Shown one piece after another: positions 41,781-51,699 of a DNA stretch of 64,000 nt. Both the position numbers and the translations under genes were made by a program. The stretch is taken from the NCBI GenBank assembly GCA_003611955.1, contig RAZE01000008.1, positions 62,001 through 126,000 of the forward strand. The letters are read 5' to 3'. Numbering within the stretch: the first letter of the stretch is position 1; each line of letters begins with the position of its first letter. The notes under the pieces are model-generated. The model did no database searches. It saw nothing but the letters and a program-made list of their open reading frames with translations, and was not told the origin of the DNA. Source of the stretch: a bacterium 1XD8-76 (GTDB lineage Bacteria > Bacillota > Clostridia > Lachnospirales > Lachnospiraceae).

Positions 41781-44700
41781 TTATCTCACCTTCACATTTT
41801 CCCTGGAGAGCATCTCCTCCAGAACCCTCAGCAGCTCTACGTCCGCCCTCACATTTTTGTTGGGCGACAGCTTCCTGATCTGCTTTGTCTCTTCTATATA
41901 ATAGATGACCTGATCCGCTCCCTCCGAGGCATTCAGAATCTCTTCCACCTCCCCGGCCTTTTCCTGATAGAGCGCCATCGTATCAAACTTTAACCACAGC
42001 TTCTTCGGTATCTCGTCAAAGCCCTCCACCCTCTCGCAGATCAGCTTGGCGTCCTTCTCCTCCTCCGCCGATACACGCCCGGAGACAAATATCTTTTCGT
42101 CCTCCTTCAGCCTGTCCCCATATTTCTCATAGCTTTTCGGGAAGACAATGACCTCCACCGAGCCGACAAGATCCTCCAACTTCAAAAAGGCCATCACCTT
42201 GTTATCCTTTGTATATTTTATGGTTTTGTCCGCGATCATGCCGCCCACCGTCACCCGGCTTCCGTCCGCCACGGCAGCTTCCCCGTTCTCCTCATCCAGG
42301 ACAAAGTCCGCCGTTCTCGCCGTAATATGCCTTTCCAGGATATCCTGATACTCTTCCAGAGGATGCCCGCTGATGTAAGTACCGAGCACCTCCTTTTCAA
42401 AAGATAATTTCAACTCCTTCGGATATTCTCCCACTTCCGGCAGCTTCACGTCAAACTCTTCCTTCTGCGCGCCCTCCAACAGATCAAAGAGCGACATCTG
42501 TCCGGCCATATTGTTCTTTTTGTCCTGCGCAATGCCTTCCATGATCTGCACGTAGACACACATATACTGTTTTCTCGTCCCACCCAGGGAATCGAAGGCT
42601 CCGGCTTTGATCAGATTTTCCATCGCCTTTTTATTGACTTCTCCGGTCAGTCTGGTGATAAAGTCCTTGATGTTGGTATAGCGCCCCCTCGCCTTTCTCT
42701 CCTCCACAAGGGCGTCGATGGCGGGCCTGCCGATGGAGCGGATCGCTGTCAGCGCGTAGCGGATGCTGCCGTTCGATACGGAAAACCCGGCTTCCCCCTC
42801 GTTGATATCCGGCGACAGGATCTGGATACCCATATTTCGGCAGACCAGAATATACTCCGCCACCTTCCCCGCGTTATTGATGACTGAAGTCAAAAGCGCC
42901 GCCATAAATTCCACCGGATAGTAATACTTTAACCACGCCGTCTGATAGGCTACCACCGCGTAACAGGCCGCATGGGACTTGTTGAAGGCATACTTGGCGA
43001 AATCCGTCATATCGTCGTATATCTTCTTCGCCGCCTGCTCCGGAATCCCTCTCGCCACGCAACCCGGCACATTCTCCTCCGCATTGCCGTAGATAAAGTT
43101 CTTCCTCTCCTGCTCCATCACATACTGCTTCTTCTTGCTCATGGCACGGCGCACCAGATCGCTCCTGCCCAGCGTATAGCCGCCCAGGTCCCGCACGATC
43201 TGCATCACCTGCTCCTGGTACACGATACAGCCGTAGGTCGGCGCAAGGATCGGCTCCAGCTCCGGGCAGGTATAGCTGACTGCCGCTTTGCTGTTTTTCC
43301 CCTTTACATACTGGGGAATAAACTCCATGGGCCCCGGACGGAACAGAGATATCCCGGCTATGATATCCTCAAAATTCTGAGGCTTCAATTCCTTCATAAA
43401 GTTTCGCATCCCGCCGCTCTCCAGCTGGAATACCCCCTCCGTCCTGCCGGTGCTGATGGCGGCAAACACTTTATCGTCGTTGAATTCCATGTGATCCATG
43501 TCCGGCGCATCGCTGCCCCCCTCGGCGATCATCCTGCAGGCATTCTGGATCACCCCCAGGTTTCTGAGCCCCAGAAAGTCCATCTTGAGAAGTCCCAGCT
43601 CCTCTATCGTCGTCATCGTAAACTCCGTCACGATAGATCCGTCCTGGGCTCTGGCCAGGGGCACAAAATTCTCTGCCGGCTCCTTGCAGATCACCACCCC
43701 CGCCGCATGCATGGACATATTCCTCGGAAGTCCCTCCAGCCTCCTGCACATATCGATCAGCCGTCTCACCTGCTCATCGCTCTCATAGAGTTGTTTGAAC
43801 TCCGGGTTGATCGTCATCGTCCTGTCGATCGTGATATTCAGCTCTCTCGGAACCATCTTGGCGATGGAATCCACAAAGGCGTAGGGCAGCTCCATCACCC
43901 GGCCCACGTCGCGGATCACTGCCTTCGCAGCCATGGTCCCGAAGGTGACGATCTGAACCACTCTGTCCTCGCCGTATTTCTCCCGCACATAATCGATCAC
44001 ATCCTGCCTTCCCTCATCCCCGAAGTCCACATCGATATCCGGCATGGAGACCCGCTCCGGATTTAAGAAACGCTCAAACAAAAGCCCGTACTTGATCGGA
44101 TCGATATCCGTGATCCGAAGGCAGTAGGAGACGATGCTGCCTGCCGCGGAGCCCCTGCCCGGGCCGACAGGGATGTCATGTTCTCTGGCGTAATTGATAT
44201 AATCCCAGACGATCAGGAAATAGTCCACATAGCCCATATCCCGGATCACCTCCAGCTCATAGGAAAGCCGCTCCGTCAGTCCCTCCCCTCCTCCGGGGTA
44301 GCGCGCCTTCAGTCCCTCCTCGCAGAGATAATTCAGATAGGTCCAGGAGTCGAACCCTTCCGGCACTTCGTACTTCGGCAGTTTTGTCACGCCGAACTCG
44401 ATCTCCACGCGGCATCTGTCCGCGATCCTCTGGGTATTTTCCACCGCCTCCCAGGCATAGGGAAACAGTCCCTTCATCTCCTCCTCGCTCTTGACATAAT
44501 ACTGCCCGCCCTCATAGCGCATTCTGTTCTCATCGGAGAGTTTCTTTCCGGTCTGAAGACAGAGCAGGATGTCATGGGGTTCTACATCCTCCGCGTAGGT
44601 GTAATGCACGTCGTTCGTACAGACCAGAGGAATCTCCAATTTCCGGGACATATTTATCAGAGCCGCGTTCACCGTGGACTGCGCCGGAATGCCGTGGTCC

Positions 44701-45227
44701 TGCAGTTCCAGAAAATAGTTGCCCTTGCCGAAGCACTCCTCATATTTCAGCGCCGCCTTCTCAGCCTCCTCCACCATTCCCTTTTGGATATAGCGGGGCA
44801 CTTCCCCTGCAAGGCAGGCGGAGAGCGCGATGATCCCCTCGTGGAACTCCCTCAGGACCTCCATATCCACCCTGGGTCTGTAGTAGTACCCCTCCGTATG
44901 GCCGCGGCTCACGATCTTCATCAGGTTCTCATACCCTTTATTGTTCTCCGCCAGGAGCACCAGGTGGTAATATCTGTCCTCTCCCCCGGTTATCTCCCTG
45001 TCAAACCTGGAATTCGGCGCCACATACACCTCGCAGCCGAGGATCGGATTGATCCCCTCCTCCTTACAGGCGCGGTAAAAATCTATCACGCCGTACATCA
45101 CGCCGTGATCTGTTATCGCCGCGGAATCCATGCCCAGCTCCTTCAGCCGCTTCACATATTCTTTTATTTTGTTGGAGCCGTCCAACAGGCTGTACTCCGT
45201 GTGGACATGCAAGTGTGCAAACGCCAT
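41781..45227 (-). CDS. dnaE: DNA polymerase III subunit alpha (DnaE)
   Basis: A 1148-residue replicative or repair polymerase. The N-terminal PHP domain starts MAFAHLHVHTEYSLLDGSNK. The catalytic core has PGRGSAAGSIVSYCL near 355, PDIDVDFGDEGRQDVIDYVR near 395 (catalytic Asp pair), FQLESGGMRNFMKEL near 600 and YAFNKSHAACYAVVAYQTAW. A helix-hairpin-helix region (KAGAFDSLGG) and an OB domain (TVGGMIADKTIKYTKDNKVM) follow. It lacks the internal exonuclease of PolC, so it is DnaE-type. The ATG at 45227 follows AGGTGAG; an in-frame GTG three codons upstream is possible. Confidence 0.97.
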   Translation of the reverse strand: MAFAHLHVHTEYSLLDGSNKIKEYVKRLKELGMDSAAITDHGVMYGVIDFYRACKEEGINPILGCEVYVAPNSRFDREITGGEDRYYHLVLLAENNKGYENLMKIVSRGHTEGYYYRPRVDMEVLREFHEGIIALSACLAGEVPRYIQKGMVEEAEKAALKYEECFGKGNYFLELQDHGIPAQSTVNAALINMSRKLEIPLVCTNDVHYTYAEDVEPHDILLCLQTGKKLSDENRMRYEGGQYYVKSEEEMKGLFPYAWEAVENTQRIADRCRVEIEFGVTKLPKYEVPEGFDSWTYLNYLCEEGLKARYPGGGEGLTERLSYELEVIRDMGYVDYFLIVWDYINYAREHDIPVGPGRGSAAGSIVSYCLRITDIDPIKYGLLFERFLNPERVSMPDIDVDFGDEGRQDVIDYVREKYGEDRVVQIVTFGTMAAKAVIRDVGRVMELPYAFVDSIAKMVPRELNITIDRTMTINPEFKQLYESDEQVRRLIDMCRRLEGLPRNMSMHAAGVVICKEPAENFVPLARAQDGSIVTEFTMTTIEELGLLKMDFLGLRNLGVIQNACRMIAEGGSDAPDMDHMEFNDDKVFAAISTGRTEGVFQLESGGMRNFMKELKPQNFEDIIAGISLFRPGPMEFIPQYVKGKNSKAAVSYTCPELEPILAPTYGCIVYQEQVMQIVRDLGGYTLGRSDLVRRAMSKKKQYVMEQERKNFIYGNAEENVPGCVARGIPEQAAKKIYDDMTDFAKYAFNKSHAACYAVVAYQTAWLKYYYPVEFMAALLTSVINNAGKVAEYILVCRNMGIQILSPDINEGEAGFSVSNGSIRYALTAIRSIGRPAIDALVEERKARGRYTNIKDFITRLTGEVNKKAMENLIKAGAFDSLGGTRKQYMCVYVQIMEGIAQDKKNNMAGQMSLFDLLEGAQKEEFDVKLPEVGEYPKELKLSFEKEVLGTYISGHPLEEYQDILERHITARTADFVLDEENGEAAVADGSRVTVGGMIADKTIKYTKDNKVMAFLKLEDLVGSVEVIVFPKSYEKYGDRLKEDEKIFVSGRVSAEEEKDAKLICERVEGFDEIPKKLWLKFDTMALYQEKAGEVEEILNASEGADQVIYYIEETKQIRKLSPNKNVRADVELLRVLEEMLSRENVKVR

Positions 45228-45248
45228 GTTTCTCACCTTTCTCCCATG

Positions 45249-46748
45249 TTATTCGTCAGTATAATCGTAAGATTCCTCTTCCGGAAAGATATATTCATAT
45301 TCCTTTCCGTATAGAGTGAGTTCGACAGGGTACTCTCCGTAAGGCTCAGGGACGCCGTTCCCCGGCTTTTTATTCCATAAATTCACACAGTCGCCGCCTA
45401 CCATATCTTTCAAATCCTCCAGCGCTTCCTCCACCGTTGTTTCTCTCGAAGCCATCAGTTTGGTTCCGCAATATGTATTACAGAGGGATCTGTACTCCTC
45501 CTCATCTATTATCACTCCATTGACAGAGTAATCTCCTGAGTTCATCCCCGTCGGGCCTTCCAAATGAGCCAGCAATGTAAAATTCCCCTCTACATCCAAC
45601 AGATAGGCATCTTTGACTTCATAACGTACTTCAGTAATATCACGCACAGGAACGCCCTCCGAATTTCTGCTCTGCTCCAGCACCAACCAGCCCTCGCCTG
45701 CCCCGCTTTCTGCATAAGATTCCCCATAAGAAACCGCAGAATTGAGCGGCACCTCAAACAACTTTTGCAGGCATCCATGCACTGGATCATACGCTACTCC
45801 CATTCTGTTAAATTGATTATCTAAAATGATCTCACGCACCCCATCCCCGGTAATATCTCCGAAATACATACCAAATATATCCTCATCCATTCCCAGAAAT
45901 TCATGAAATGGCATCAGGCCTTCTCCCAGCATATCCTCAGAAAGCGTTCCTGAAAAATACCTGCAAAATACTGCATAATTGTCCGGAAGATATTCGATCT
46001 GAAGGGATCCTGAATCCGAAGACCATCTCCATGACATGGTATAACCATTCTCCATACAATCAAACTCAATGTTTCCCGATTCTTCTATCTCATCATACCC
46101 GCCGTCCCCATAATTATCATCAGACTCCACATAATCCCCATATTTTTTAATAAGCTCTTTCGTCACTTCCTGATACTCTCCCTCAAACATAGCCTTATCG
46201 GGAAGCATGGAAAAATTTTTCAACCCTTTTTCACCGGAAGAAATTTTAAGTCTGGTCAATTCTGCATTTCTGATCTGTTCCAGCCTCTCTTCCTCATCGT
46301 CGGACAATTCGCAATATTTTATATCAAAAACGTAACTTACCTCATCTTCATCATTTACCATAACACTGTTATTGGAATATCTCGCTCCCCATTCAAGCCT
46401 GATACCCGCCAGTTTCTCCACATCCCCCACTGTTTTCGGCATGGGAACTTCTCGCCCATCCACATATATCGTTCGTTCCCTCGTCGCCGGAGATGCTTCC
46501 GGCGTATAGGAATCTCCTCCGGCAGACAGCTCTTCAGCCGGCCTTTCCTCTGCCGGAACAGCTTCTTCCTCGAATTCTCCCGTATCCGGCTCTTCGCCCT
46601 CCTCGTCGTCCTCATCATCTTCATCGTCGACATATTCCTCTTCCTCGGGCCAGCGATCCGCCTCTTCCCTCATATCACCCAGAGAACCGCAGCCGGTCTG
46701 ACACATTGCCGCCAACAGAATCCACGCTATGACCATTTTCTTTTTCAT
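45249..46748 (-). CDS. acidic lipoprotein, unknown function
   Basis: A 499-residue protein with a lipoprotein signal peptide (MKKKMVIAWILLAAMCQTGC, lipid Cys at residue 20), then a strongly acidic Asp/Glu-rich stretch (residues about 27-90) including DDEDDEDDEEGEEP. The rest (about 100-495) is a folded-looking domain with no motif I recognise. It is extracellular and membrane-anchored. GGGGAAAG precedes the ATG. It lies between dnaE and metK, separated from metK by a terminator. Confidence 0.82.
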   Translation of the reverse strand: MKKKMVIAWILLAAMCQTGCGSLGDMREEADRWPEEEEYVDDEDDEDDEEGEEPDTGEFEEEAVPAEERPAEELSAGGDSYTPEASPATRERTIYVDGREVPMPKTVGDVEKLAGIRLEWGARYSNNSVMVNDEDEVSYVFDIKYCELSDDEEERLEQIRNAELTRLKISSGEKGLKNFSMLPDKAMFEGEYQEVTKELIKKYGDYVESDDNYGDGGYDEIEESGNIEFDCMENGYTMSWRWSSDSGSLQIEYLPDNYAVFCRYFSGTLSEDMLGEGLMPFHEFLGMDEDIFGMYFGDITGDGVREIILDNQFNRMGVAYDPVHGCLQKLFEVPLNSAVSYGESYAESGAGEGWLVLEQSRNSEGVPVRDITEVRYEVKDAYLLDVEGNFTLLAHLEGPTGMNSGDYSVNGVIIDEEEYRSLCNTYCGTKLMASRETTVEEALEDLKDMVGGDCVNLWNKKPGNGVPEPYGEYPVELTLYGKEYEYIFPEEESYDYTDE

Positions 46749-46803
46749 CTTTCTTTCCCCTACTCCTTTTTCCAGGCAGTGTCATCTGCCGCTGCAGAAA
46801 ATT

Positions 46804-46831
46804 CGCCGCACGCCTTTACAGGCATGCGGCG
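46804..46831 (-). terminator. terminator after metK
   Basis: Stem CGCCGCATGCC / GGCGTGCGGCG with loop TGTAAA, followed by AATTTTC on the minus strand. The metK stop is about 30 bases upstream. Confidence 0.75.
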
Positions 46832-46860
46832 TTTTCCATTCATCTGCCCATGCTTTTATT

Positions 46861-48048
46861 TTACAGATATTTCTTCAGATTTTCAACCTTATCTAATCTC
46901 TCCCACGGAAGATCCAGATCATTTCTGCCAAAATGTCCGTAAGCCGCCGTCTGTTTGTAGATCGGACGTCTGAGATCCAGCATTTTGATAATGCCTGCCG
47001 GTCTCAGATCGAAGTTCTCGCGAATAATATCCACCAGCTTCTCATCAGAAATCTTTCCGGTGCCGTCCGTGTCCACCATAACCGATGTAGGCTGCGCCAC
47101 ACCGATGGCATAGGAGAGCTGTATCTCACACTTGTCGGCAAGTCCCGCTGCCACAATATTCTTCGCCACATACCTCGCCGCATAAGCCGCGCTGCGATCC
47201 ACCTTCGTGCAATCCTTGCCGGAGAAGGCGCCGCCGCCGTGGCGCGCGTATCCGCCGTAGGTATCCACGATGATCTTCCTGCCTGTCAGGCCGGCGTCCC
47301 CGTGAGGCCCGCCGATCACGAAACGGCCCGTGGGATTGATGAAGAATTTCGTATCCGCATCGATCATTTCCGCCGGGAGCACCGGATCGAACACATACTT
47401 TTTGATATCCTCGTGGATCTGCTCCTGCGTCACATCCGCGTCATGCTGGGTGGAAAGTACGACCGCTTCCAGCCTCACAGGCTTTCCCGCTTCATCATAC
47501 TCTACAGAAACCTGGCTCTTGCCGTCCGGTCTTAAATATTTTAACGTCCCGTCCTTCCGAACTTTTGTGAGCTGTTTCACCAGCTTGTGTGCCAGATCGA
47601 CAGGGTACGGCATGTAATCGTCCGTCTCATTGGTGGCATAGCCGAACATCATGCCCTGGTCGCCCGCACCGATGGCCTCCAACTCCTCATCGCTCATCTT
47701 ATTTTCCTTTGCCTCCAGCGCCTTGTCCACGCCCATCGCGATATCGGAAGACTGCTCGTCGATGGCTACCAGCACCGCGCAGGTGTTGGCATCGAAACCA
47801 TAGTCGGATTTATCGTAGCCGATCTCCCTTACCGTCTCACGCACCACCTTCTGCATATCTACATAAGCTTTTGTGGTGATCTCTCCCGTCACCAGCACAA
47901 AACCGGTACAGGCCGCCGTCTCGCAGGCCACACGGCTCATCGGATCCTGCTCCATGCAGGCATCCAGAATCGCGTCGGAGATCGCATCGCACACTTTGTC
48001 AGGATGCCCCTCTGTCACGGATTCCGATGTAAACAATCTTTTTTCCAT
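46861..48048 (-). CDS. metK: S-adenosylmethionine synthetase
   Basis: Makes SAM from methionine and ATP; 395 residues, normal length. The start [20 protein letters not shown] is the family signature and [20 protein letters not shown] near 118 contains the ATP-binding motif. [20 protein letters not shown] near 260 is the second signature. AGGAGG precedes the ATG. The upstream leader is a SAM-I riboswitch, so the product shuts off its own gene. Confidence 0.99.
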   Translation of the reverse strand: MEKRLFTSESVTEGHPDKVCDAISDAILDACMEQDPMSRVACETAACTGFVLVTGEITTKAYVDMQKVVRETVREIGYDKSDYGFDANTCAVLVAIDEQSSDIAMGVDKALEAKENKMSDEELEAIGAGDQGMMFGYATNETDDYMPYPVDLAHKLVKQLTKVRKDGTLKYLRPDGKSQVSVEYDEAGKPVRLEAVVLSTQHDADVTQEQIHEDIKKYVFDPVLPAEMIDADTKFFINPTGRFVIGGPHGDAGLTGRKIIVDTYGGYARHGGGAFSGKDCTKVDRSAAYAARYVAKNIVAAGLADKCEIQLSYAIGVAQPTSVMVDTDGTGKISDEKLVDIIRENFDLRPAGIIKMLDLRRPIYKQTAAYGHFGRNDLDLPWERLDKVENLKKYL

Positions 48049-48107
48049 TTCTTTTTCCTCCTGTTAAAATTAGGAATCTCTCAACGATTTTGGAACCCTG
48101 ATATAAC

Positions 48108-48133
48108 AAAAAACCGCCTCAACAATGAAGCGG
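48108..48133 (-). terminator. expression-platform terminator of the SAM riboswitch
   Basis: Seven-base-pair stem CCGCTTC / GAGGCGG with loop ATTGTT, then TTTTTTG on the minus strand, between the aptamer and metK. Confidence 0.85.
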
Positions 48134-48152
48134 ACTAAGGTTACCCTCAAAT

Positions 48153-48256
48153 CCTCTTATTGTTCGATCATTCATTCGCTCAGGTTGGCACCTTCCGTCT
48201 CCGGGGTTGCCGTGGCTTCGCAGGTCCTATGTACCTCCACCACTCTGAATAAGAGA
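48153..48256 (-). promoter_or_regulatory. SAM-I (S-box) riboswitch
   Basis: The closing helix pairs CTCTTATT with AATAAGAG (48255 end and 48153 end). Inside are the typical S-box elements: CAGAGTGGTGGAGG, CCTGCGAAGCCACGGCAACC and GGAAGGTGCCAACCTGAGCGAA. By family knowledge SAM binding favours the downstream terminator. Confidence 0.95.
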
Positions 48257-48284
48257 GATTCTCTGTGAAATTTTCTACATAGAT

Positions 48285-48313
48285 ACGATATCATCTGGCC
48301 GGCGGTTTGTCAA
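48285..48313 (-). promoter_or_regulatory. promoter of the riboswitch-metK unit
   Basis: TTGACA at 48313-48308, a 17-base spacer and TATCGT at 48290-48285, 30 bases before the riboswitch. Confidence 0.7.
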
Positions 48314-48329
48314 CAAAAAAATCTTCCCT

Positions 48330-49070
48330 TTATACCTTCCAAAAGCCATATAAAGCAAAGAGCAGCACAAGCAGACACACAATCCAAAATATTACCCTGC
48401 GGCTTTTGTCTTCCCTCTCAAGCAGCTGCATCTCCCGAAGCGCCCTATCCTGCAGTCTCCAGGTGTTCATCCTCCTCTCATAGGCAGGATACAGCGCCAT
48501 CCGGAGTTTTTGCAGACTGCCCTGATACATATAGTTTTCCTCTCCGTCATCTCCAAAGCCATAGGCATCCCAGAAATACTGGCGTATGACGTAGTCATCG
48601 GAGAGCTGCCGCTCCATATCCTCGCTGAGAAATTCTACAAATCCCGGGTGCCACTGGATCTCCTGGAACTCTTTTGATCTCAGATAGTATTTCCACCACA
48701 TCCTCACCTCCGGATTCACACATTCCTCTTTTACCACTTTCCAACTTTCCAGAAAAAATGTGACCTTCTTCCCTCTCTCTTCCCTCAGTTCCTCAAAACA
48801 GGCCGCCAGCTCACCCTGATCGAACCTCTCACCGCCGGATGATTCCCTTTCCCTGTCCTCCTCACCGCTCAGCTGGAAACTGTCATGGCTGTCCTTATGA
48901 TGTGCGGCGGATTCCACATACCGCAGCGCCATCCGGTATGCCTCATAGAGCCTCATAAACTCCTCCGGCTGCTCCTCCGGGTGGATCTCTCTGGAACGGG
49001 CGGCATATGCTTTTTTGATCAGCCTTTTATCTTTGACAGGCGAAATACCCAGTATTTCCCAAATATCCAT
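48330..49070 (-). CDS. tail-anchored J-domain-like protein
   Basis: A 246-residue protein. The N-terminal 60 residues resemble a J domain (MDIWEILGISPVKDKRLIKK, AYAARSREIHPEEQPEEFMR), but the essential HPD motif reads HPE. A helical, charged middle (70-215) follows, with one hydrophobic span at the extreme C-terminus (about 222-244). It is expected to sit in the membrane with its J-like domain in the cytoplasm. The HPE change suggests altered DnaK interaction. GGGAG precedes the ATG. It lies upstream of metK's leader on the same strand. Confidence 0.75.
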   Translation of the reverse strand: MDIWEILGISPVKDKRLIKKAYAARSREIHPEEQPEEFMRLYEAYRMALRYVESAAHHKDSHDSFQLSGEEDRERESSGGERFDQGELAACFEELREERGKKVTFFLESWKVVKEECVNPEVRMWWKYYLRSKEFQEIQWHPGFVEFLSEDMERQLSDDYVIRQYFWDAYGFGDDGEENYMYQGSLQKLRMALYPAYERRMNTWRLQDRALREMQLLEREDKSRRVIFWIVCLLVLLFALYGFWKV

Positions 49071-49208
49071 CCTTATCTCCCATCTCAGTTCCTTTTGTCT
49101 CCGGAAAAATTGTCTGCCGCTCCTGCTAAGCTATATTATAATCCACATCCGAACTATGCACAATAACCGGCTGAATTTATTACCCCTCTTTTCTCTTTAA
49201 AAATTTTA

Positions 49209-49217
49209 TGCTATAAT
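49209..49217 (+). promoter_or_regulatory. extended -10 promoter for the HD-GYP gene
   Basis: TGCTATAAT, a perfect extended -10 (TG-N-TATAAT), with no good -35. Downstream in the leader, CAGTGAA (49229) and TTCACTG (49258) form an inverted repeat enclosing a smaller CAGT/ACTG stem. Confidence 0.6.
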
Positions 49218-49295
49218 GTCCACAAAAGCAGTGAACAGTGCAAAAACTGATAAAATTTTCACTGTGTTAATAATTGAGAAAGGGAGGAACGTTCC

Positions 49296-50567
49296 ATGAA
49301 AAAGCTTAGATCCGAAGAGCTGATTCCCGGAATGATCACCGCAGAAGACATCTACAATTACAACGACCAGCTGATTCTCCCCAAAGGACTCATCCTCACC
49401 GAGAAGGCTATCTCCAAACTGCAGTTTTACGCTATCTATCAGGTGCGCATAGAGGACGAGATGGCGAATGCCGATGCGCTGTCCAAACCGGAAGAATCCT
49501 CCATCGGAAATATTCCCGAGCCGGAACCGATCCCGGAAGATATCCCTTCGATGATCTCTTCCGAACCAGCCTCCGTCTCCGAAAAACAGGACGAAACGTC
49601 CAAAGAGCAAAAGGCGCCGAGATACCCTGCCATCACCGTAGCACCTGCGTCTGAGACCTTTGAGAAGAACAGGAGCTTCTCAGTCCCTGTCGCCTCCTAC
49701 CAGGAAAAAATAAAATCCAGCCAGGATTTCCAGCAATTTAAACAGGCGTTTGAGGACGAGGTTGAGGATTTCAAATCCAAGATCAACGAAGTGGTTCTGA
49801 AAAATGCCCCTTTGGATGTGAATCTGCTTCTGGATGACGCTCTGAACGTCATCTCTCAGGGAAAGGGTTCCTACAGTATTTTTGATATGCTGCAGTCCAT
49901 GCGTGAAAACGACGATACGACCTACACCCACTGTCTGAACGTAGGGCTGTTCTGCAATGTCTTCGCGGGCTGGTTAAAACTTCCCGAGGAGGAGACCAGA
50001 ATCGCGACACTGTGCGGTCTTCTGCACGACATCGGAAAATTGAGAGTTCCCGACAATCTTTTGAAAAAAGCGGAACCTTACACGGAAGAAGAAAAGATCG
50101 CCATCAAGGAACATACGCGGGAAGGATATCTTCTCGTCAAAAACCTGGATATCGACAGCCACATTAAAAACGCGATCCTGACACATCACGAAAGATGTGA
50201 CGGGAGCGGTTATCCTTTCGGGCTCGCCGGTTTCCGCATCGATCCTTTTGCCAAGATGGTGGCCATCGCGGACGTCTACGATAGCAGGACATCCCACCGC
50301 CCCCACCATATCGCCATGACCCCGTTCCGGGCCATCGAGATGATGCAGAAGGAAGCAATGCAGAAATACGATGTCCGGCTTATCATGATCTTTCTGGAAA
50401 ACGTGATGAACACCTTTATCGGTCATCGCGTTCTGCTGAGCACCGGGGAAAAGGGCGAGGTCATCTTTATCAATAAGAACAATATCACACGCCCCACCGT
50501 AAAGTGCGGCAACCACTTTATCGATCTGGACAAGGAAAAGGATATACAGGTCGTCATGGTACTTTGA
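49296..50567 (+). CDS. HD-GYP domain protein (probable c-di-GMP phosphodiesterase)
   Basis: A 423-residue protein. The N-terminus (MKKLRSEELIPGMITAEDIY) is a common leader segment of HD-GYP proteins; residues 65-120 are a Pro/Glu-rich linker. The HD-GYP domain covers about 185-380 with HCLNVGLFC, LLHDIGKLRVP, EHTREGYLLV, THHERCDGSGYPFGL (HHExxDGxGYP, the GYP motif) and IADVYDSRTSHRP. Such enzymes hydrolyse cyclic di-GMP, which fits a motile bacterium. The C-terminal part (390-423) looks like a small beta domain. GGGAGG precedes the ATG. Confidence 0.94.
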   Translation: MKKLRSEELIPGMITAEDIYNYNDQLILPKGLILTEKAISKLQFYAIYQVRIEDEMANADALSKPEESSIGNIPEPEPIPEDIPSMISSEPASVSEKQDETSKEQKAPRYPAITVAPASETFEKNRSFSVPVASYQEKIKSSQDFQQFKQAFEDEVEDFKSKINEVVLKNAPLDVNLLLDDALNVISQGKGSYSIFDMLQSMRENDDTTYTHCLNVGLFCNVFAGWLKLPEEETRIATLCGLLHDIGKLRVPDNLLKKAEPYTEEEKIAIKEHTREGYLLVKNLDIDSHIKNAILTHHERCDGSGYPFGLAGFRIDPFAKMVAIADVYDSRTSHRPHHIAMTPFRAIEMMQKEAMQKYDVRLIMIFLENVMNTFIGHRVLLSTGEKGEVIFINKNNITRPTVKCGNHFIDLDKEKDIQVVMVL

Positions 50568-50580
50568 ATCACAATTACAT

Positions 50581-50617
50581 AAAACAGGGCCATCGCTCAA
50601 TGCGGCGGCCCTGTTTT
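50581..50617 (+). terminator. terminator after the HD-GYP gene
   Basis: Stem AAAACAGGGCC / GGCCCTGTTTT around a 15-base loop; the descending arm ends in TTTT. It is 13 bases after the stop. Confidence 0.85.
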
Positions 50618-50700
50618 CATGACTTCCGGTTATCCGTCGTTATCTACTTGTTCAGTATCTCCTCCATAAAAGCAAATACTTTTTCTCAATCATCACTCTT

Positions 50701-51657
50701 TTACTCCTTTATCAGTAACGTCATTAAACGTTCTTTCATCTTTTTATTGTCGAACTTCGTACACACCTCCACGTTCGGCTCTTTTCCCCCAAATCCTTCC
50801 TGGATGGCCAGCTTCCTCCCATCGTTTAAAATCACCTGGCCGTAAGTTTCCGGCTCCTTAAAGCACACATGCGCGCAGCAGCTTTTCTTTTCCAGCACTA
50901 CGTCCGGCCATAGGAGCGCTGCCATTGCTACCGCGTCCGGCAAGTCCAGAAAACATGCCCTATTCGCCTCAAGGTTGTACTCAACCAGCCTCCGATTACA
51001 TTTTGCAGCGAATTCCGCCGTCCTCACCCCACTGTTTGAAAGGGTATCCAGCTCCTGCCTGTTCAAGGCCGCCTCCCCCAGACAGACGTCAAATCCGATA
51101 ATCGTAACCGGAATACCCGCATTCAGCATTATGTGATATGCCTCCGCATCCACATATACGTTAAATTCAGATACCGGCGTACAGTTTCCCGGACCGAATC
51201 CTGCTGTTCCCATGCTGTAAATGCGCTTTACCTTCCTCATGGTTGTCGGATCTTTCATAATAGCCAGGGCAATATTGGTTGCCGGTCCGATAGCCACCAT
51301 TTCCATTTCATCCGGATATTTTTCCACCAGCCTCAAAATTATATCCGCCGCGTGTCCCTCCTGCGCCCGGATGGTCGGATGTATAAGATCCAGATCACCC
51401 ATCCCGTCGTCACCATGCACATTTACTGCTGTCACCAGTTCTCTAAAAAGCGGTTTTTCAGCCCCTCTATAAACCGGCGGCATCTGCGCTGCGCATATCT
51501 CCATTGTCATAAGCGCATTGCCTGTAGCTATTTGCAGAGGGACGTTCCCCCCGATCGTGGTGATCGCCTCAACTTTTACGCTTTCCGACTTCAGTGCCAT
51601 CATAAGAGCTACCGCATCATCGCTTCCGCAATCTGTGTCAATAATAATTCTCCGCAT
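50701..51657 (-). CDS. nucleoside hydrolase (inosine-uridine-preferring family)
   Basis: A 318-residue enzyme that splits ribonucleosides to base and ribose. IIIDTDCGSDDAVALMMAL (residues 4-22) contains the calcium-binding DTDxGxDDA signature. MVAIGPATNIALAIMKDP near 120 and SEFNVYVDAEAYHIMLNAG near 163 are further family segments. No signal peptide, so it is cytoplasmic. It is divergent from a Crp/Fnr regulator, which may control it. Substrate preference cannot be told by eye. Confidence 0.94.
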   Translation of the reverse strand: MRRIIIDTDCGSDDAVALMMALKSESVKVEAITTIGGNVPLQIATGNALMTMEICAAQMPPVYRGAEKPLFRELVTAVNVHGDDGMGDLDLIHPTIRAQEGHAADIILRLVEKYPDEMEMVAIGPATNIALAIMKDPTTMRKVKRIYSMGTAGFGPGNCTPVSEFNVYVDAEAYHIMLNAGIPVTIIGFDVCLGEAALNRQELDTLSNSGVRTAEFAAKCNRRLVEYNLEANRACFLDLPDAVAMAALLWPDVVLEKKSCCAHVCFKEPETYGQVILNDGRKLAIQEGFGGKEPNVEVCTKFDNKKMKERLMTLLIKE

Positions 51658-51682
51658 ACAAATTCTCCTTTTCTCAAACAGT

Positions 51683-51699
51683 TTATGATATAATCATAA
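51683..51699. promoter_or_regulatory. inverted repeat in the nucleoside hydrolase/regulator divergent gap
   Basis: TTATGAT-ATA-ATCATAA, a perfect 7-bp inverted repeat containing a TATAAT box, plus GGTCA-TT-TGACC at 51722-51733 just before the Crp/Fnr Shine-Dalgarno. Either could be the regulator's operator. Confidence 0.5.

Noticed and set aside
42972-44066. Long plus-strand open frames antisense to dnaE
   Set aside because: The GC-rich codon usage of dnaE produces open antisense frames; no ribosome site or conserved motif is present.
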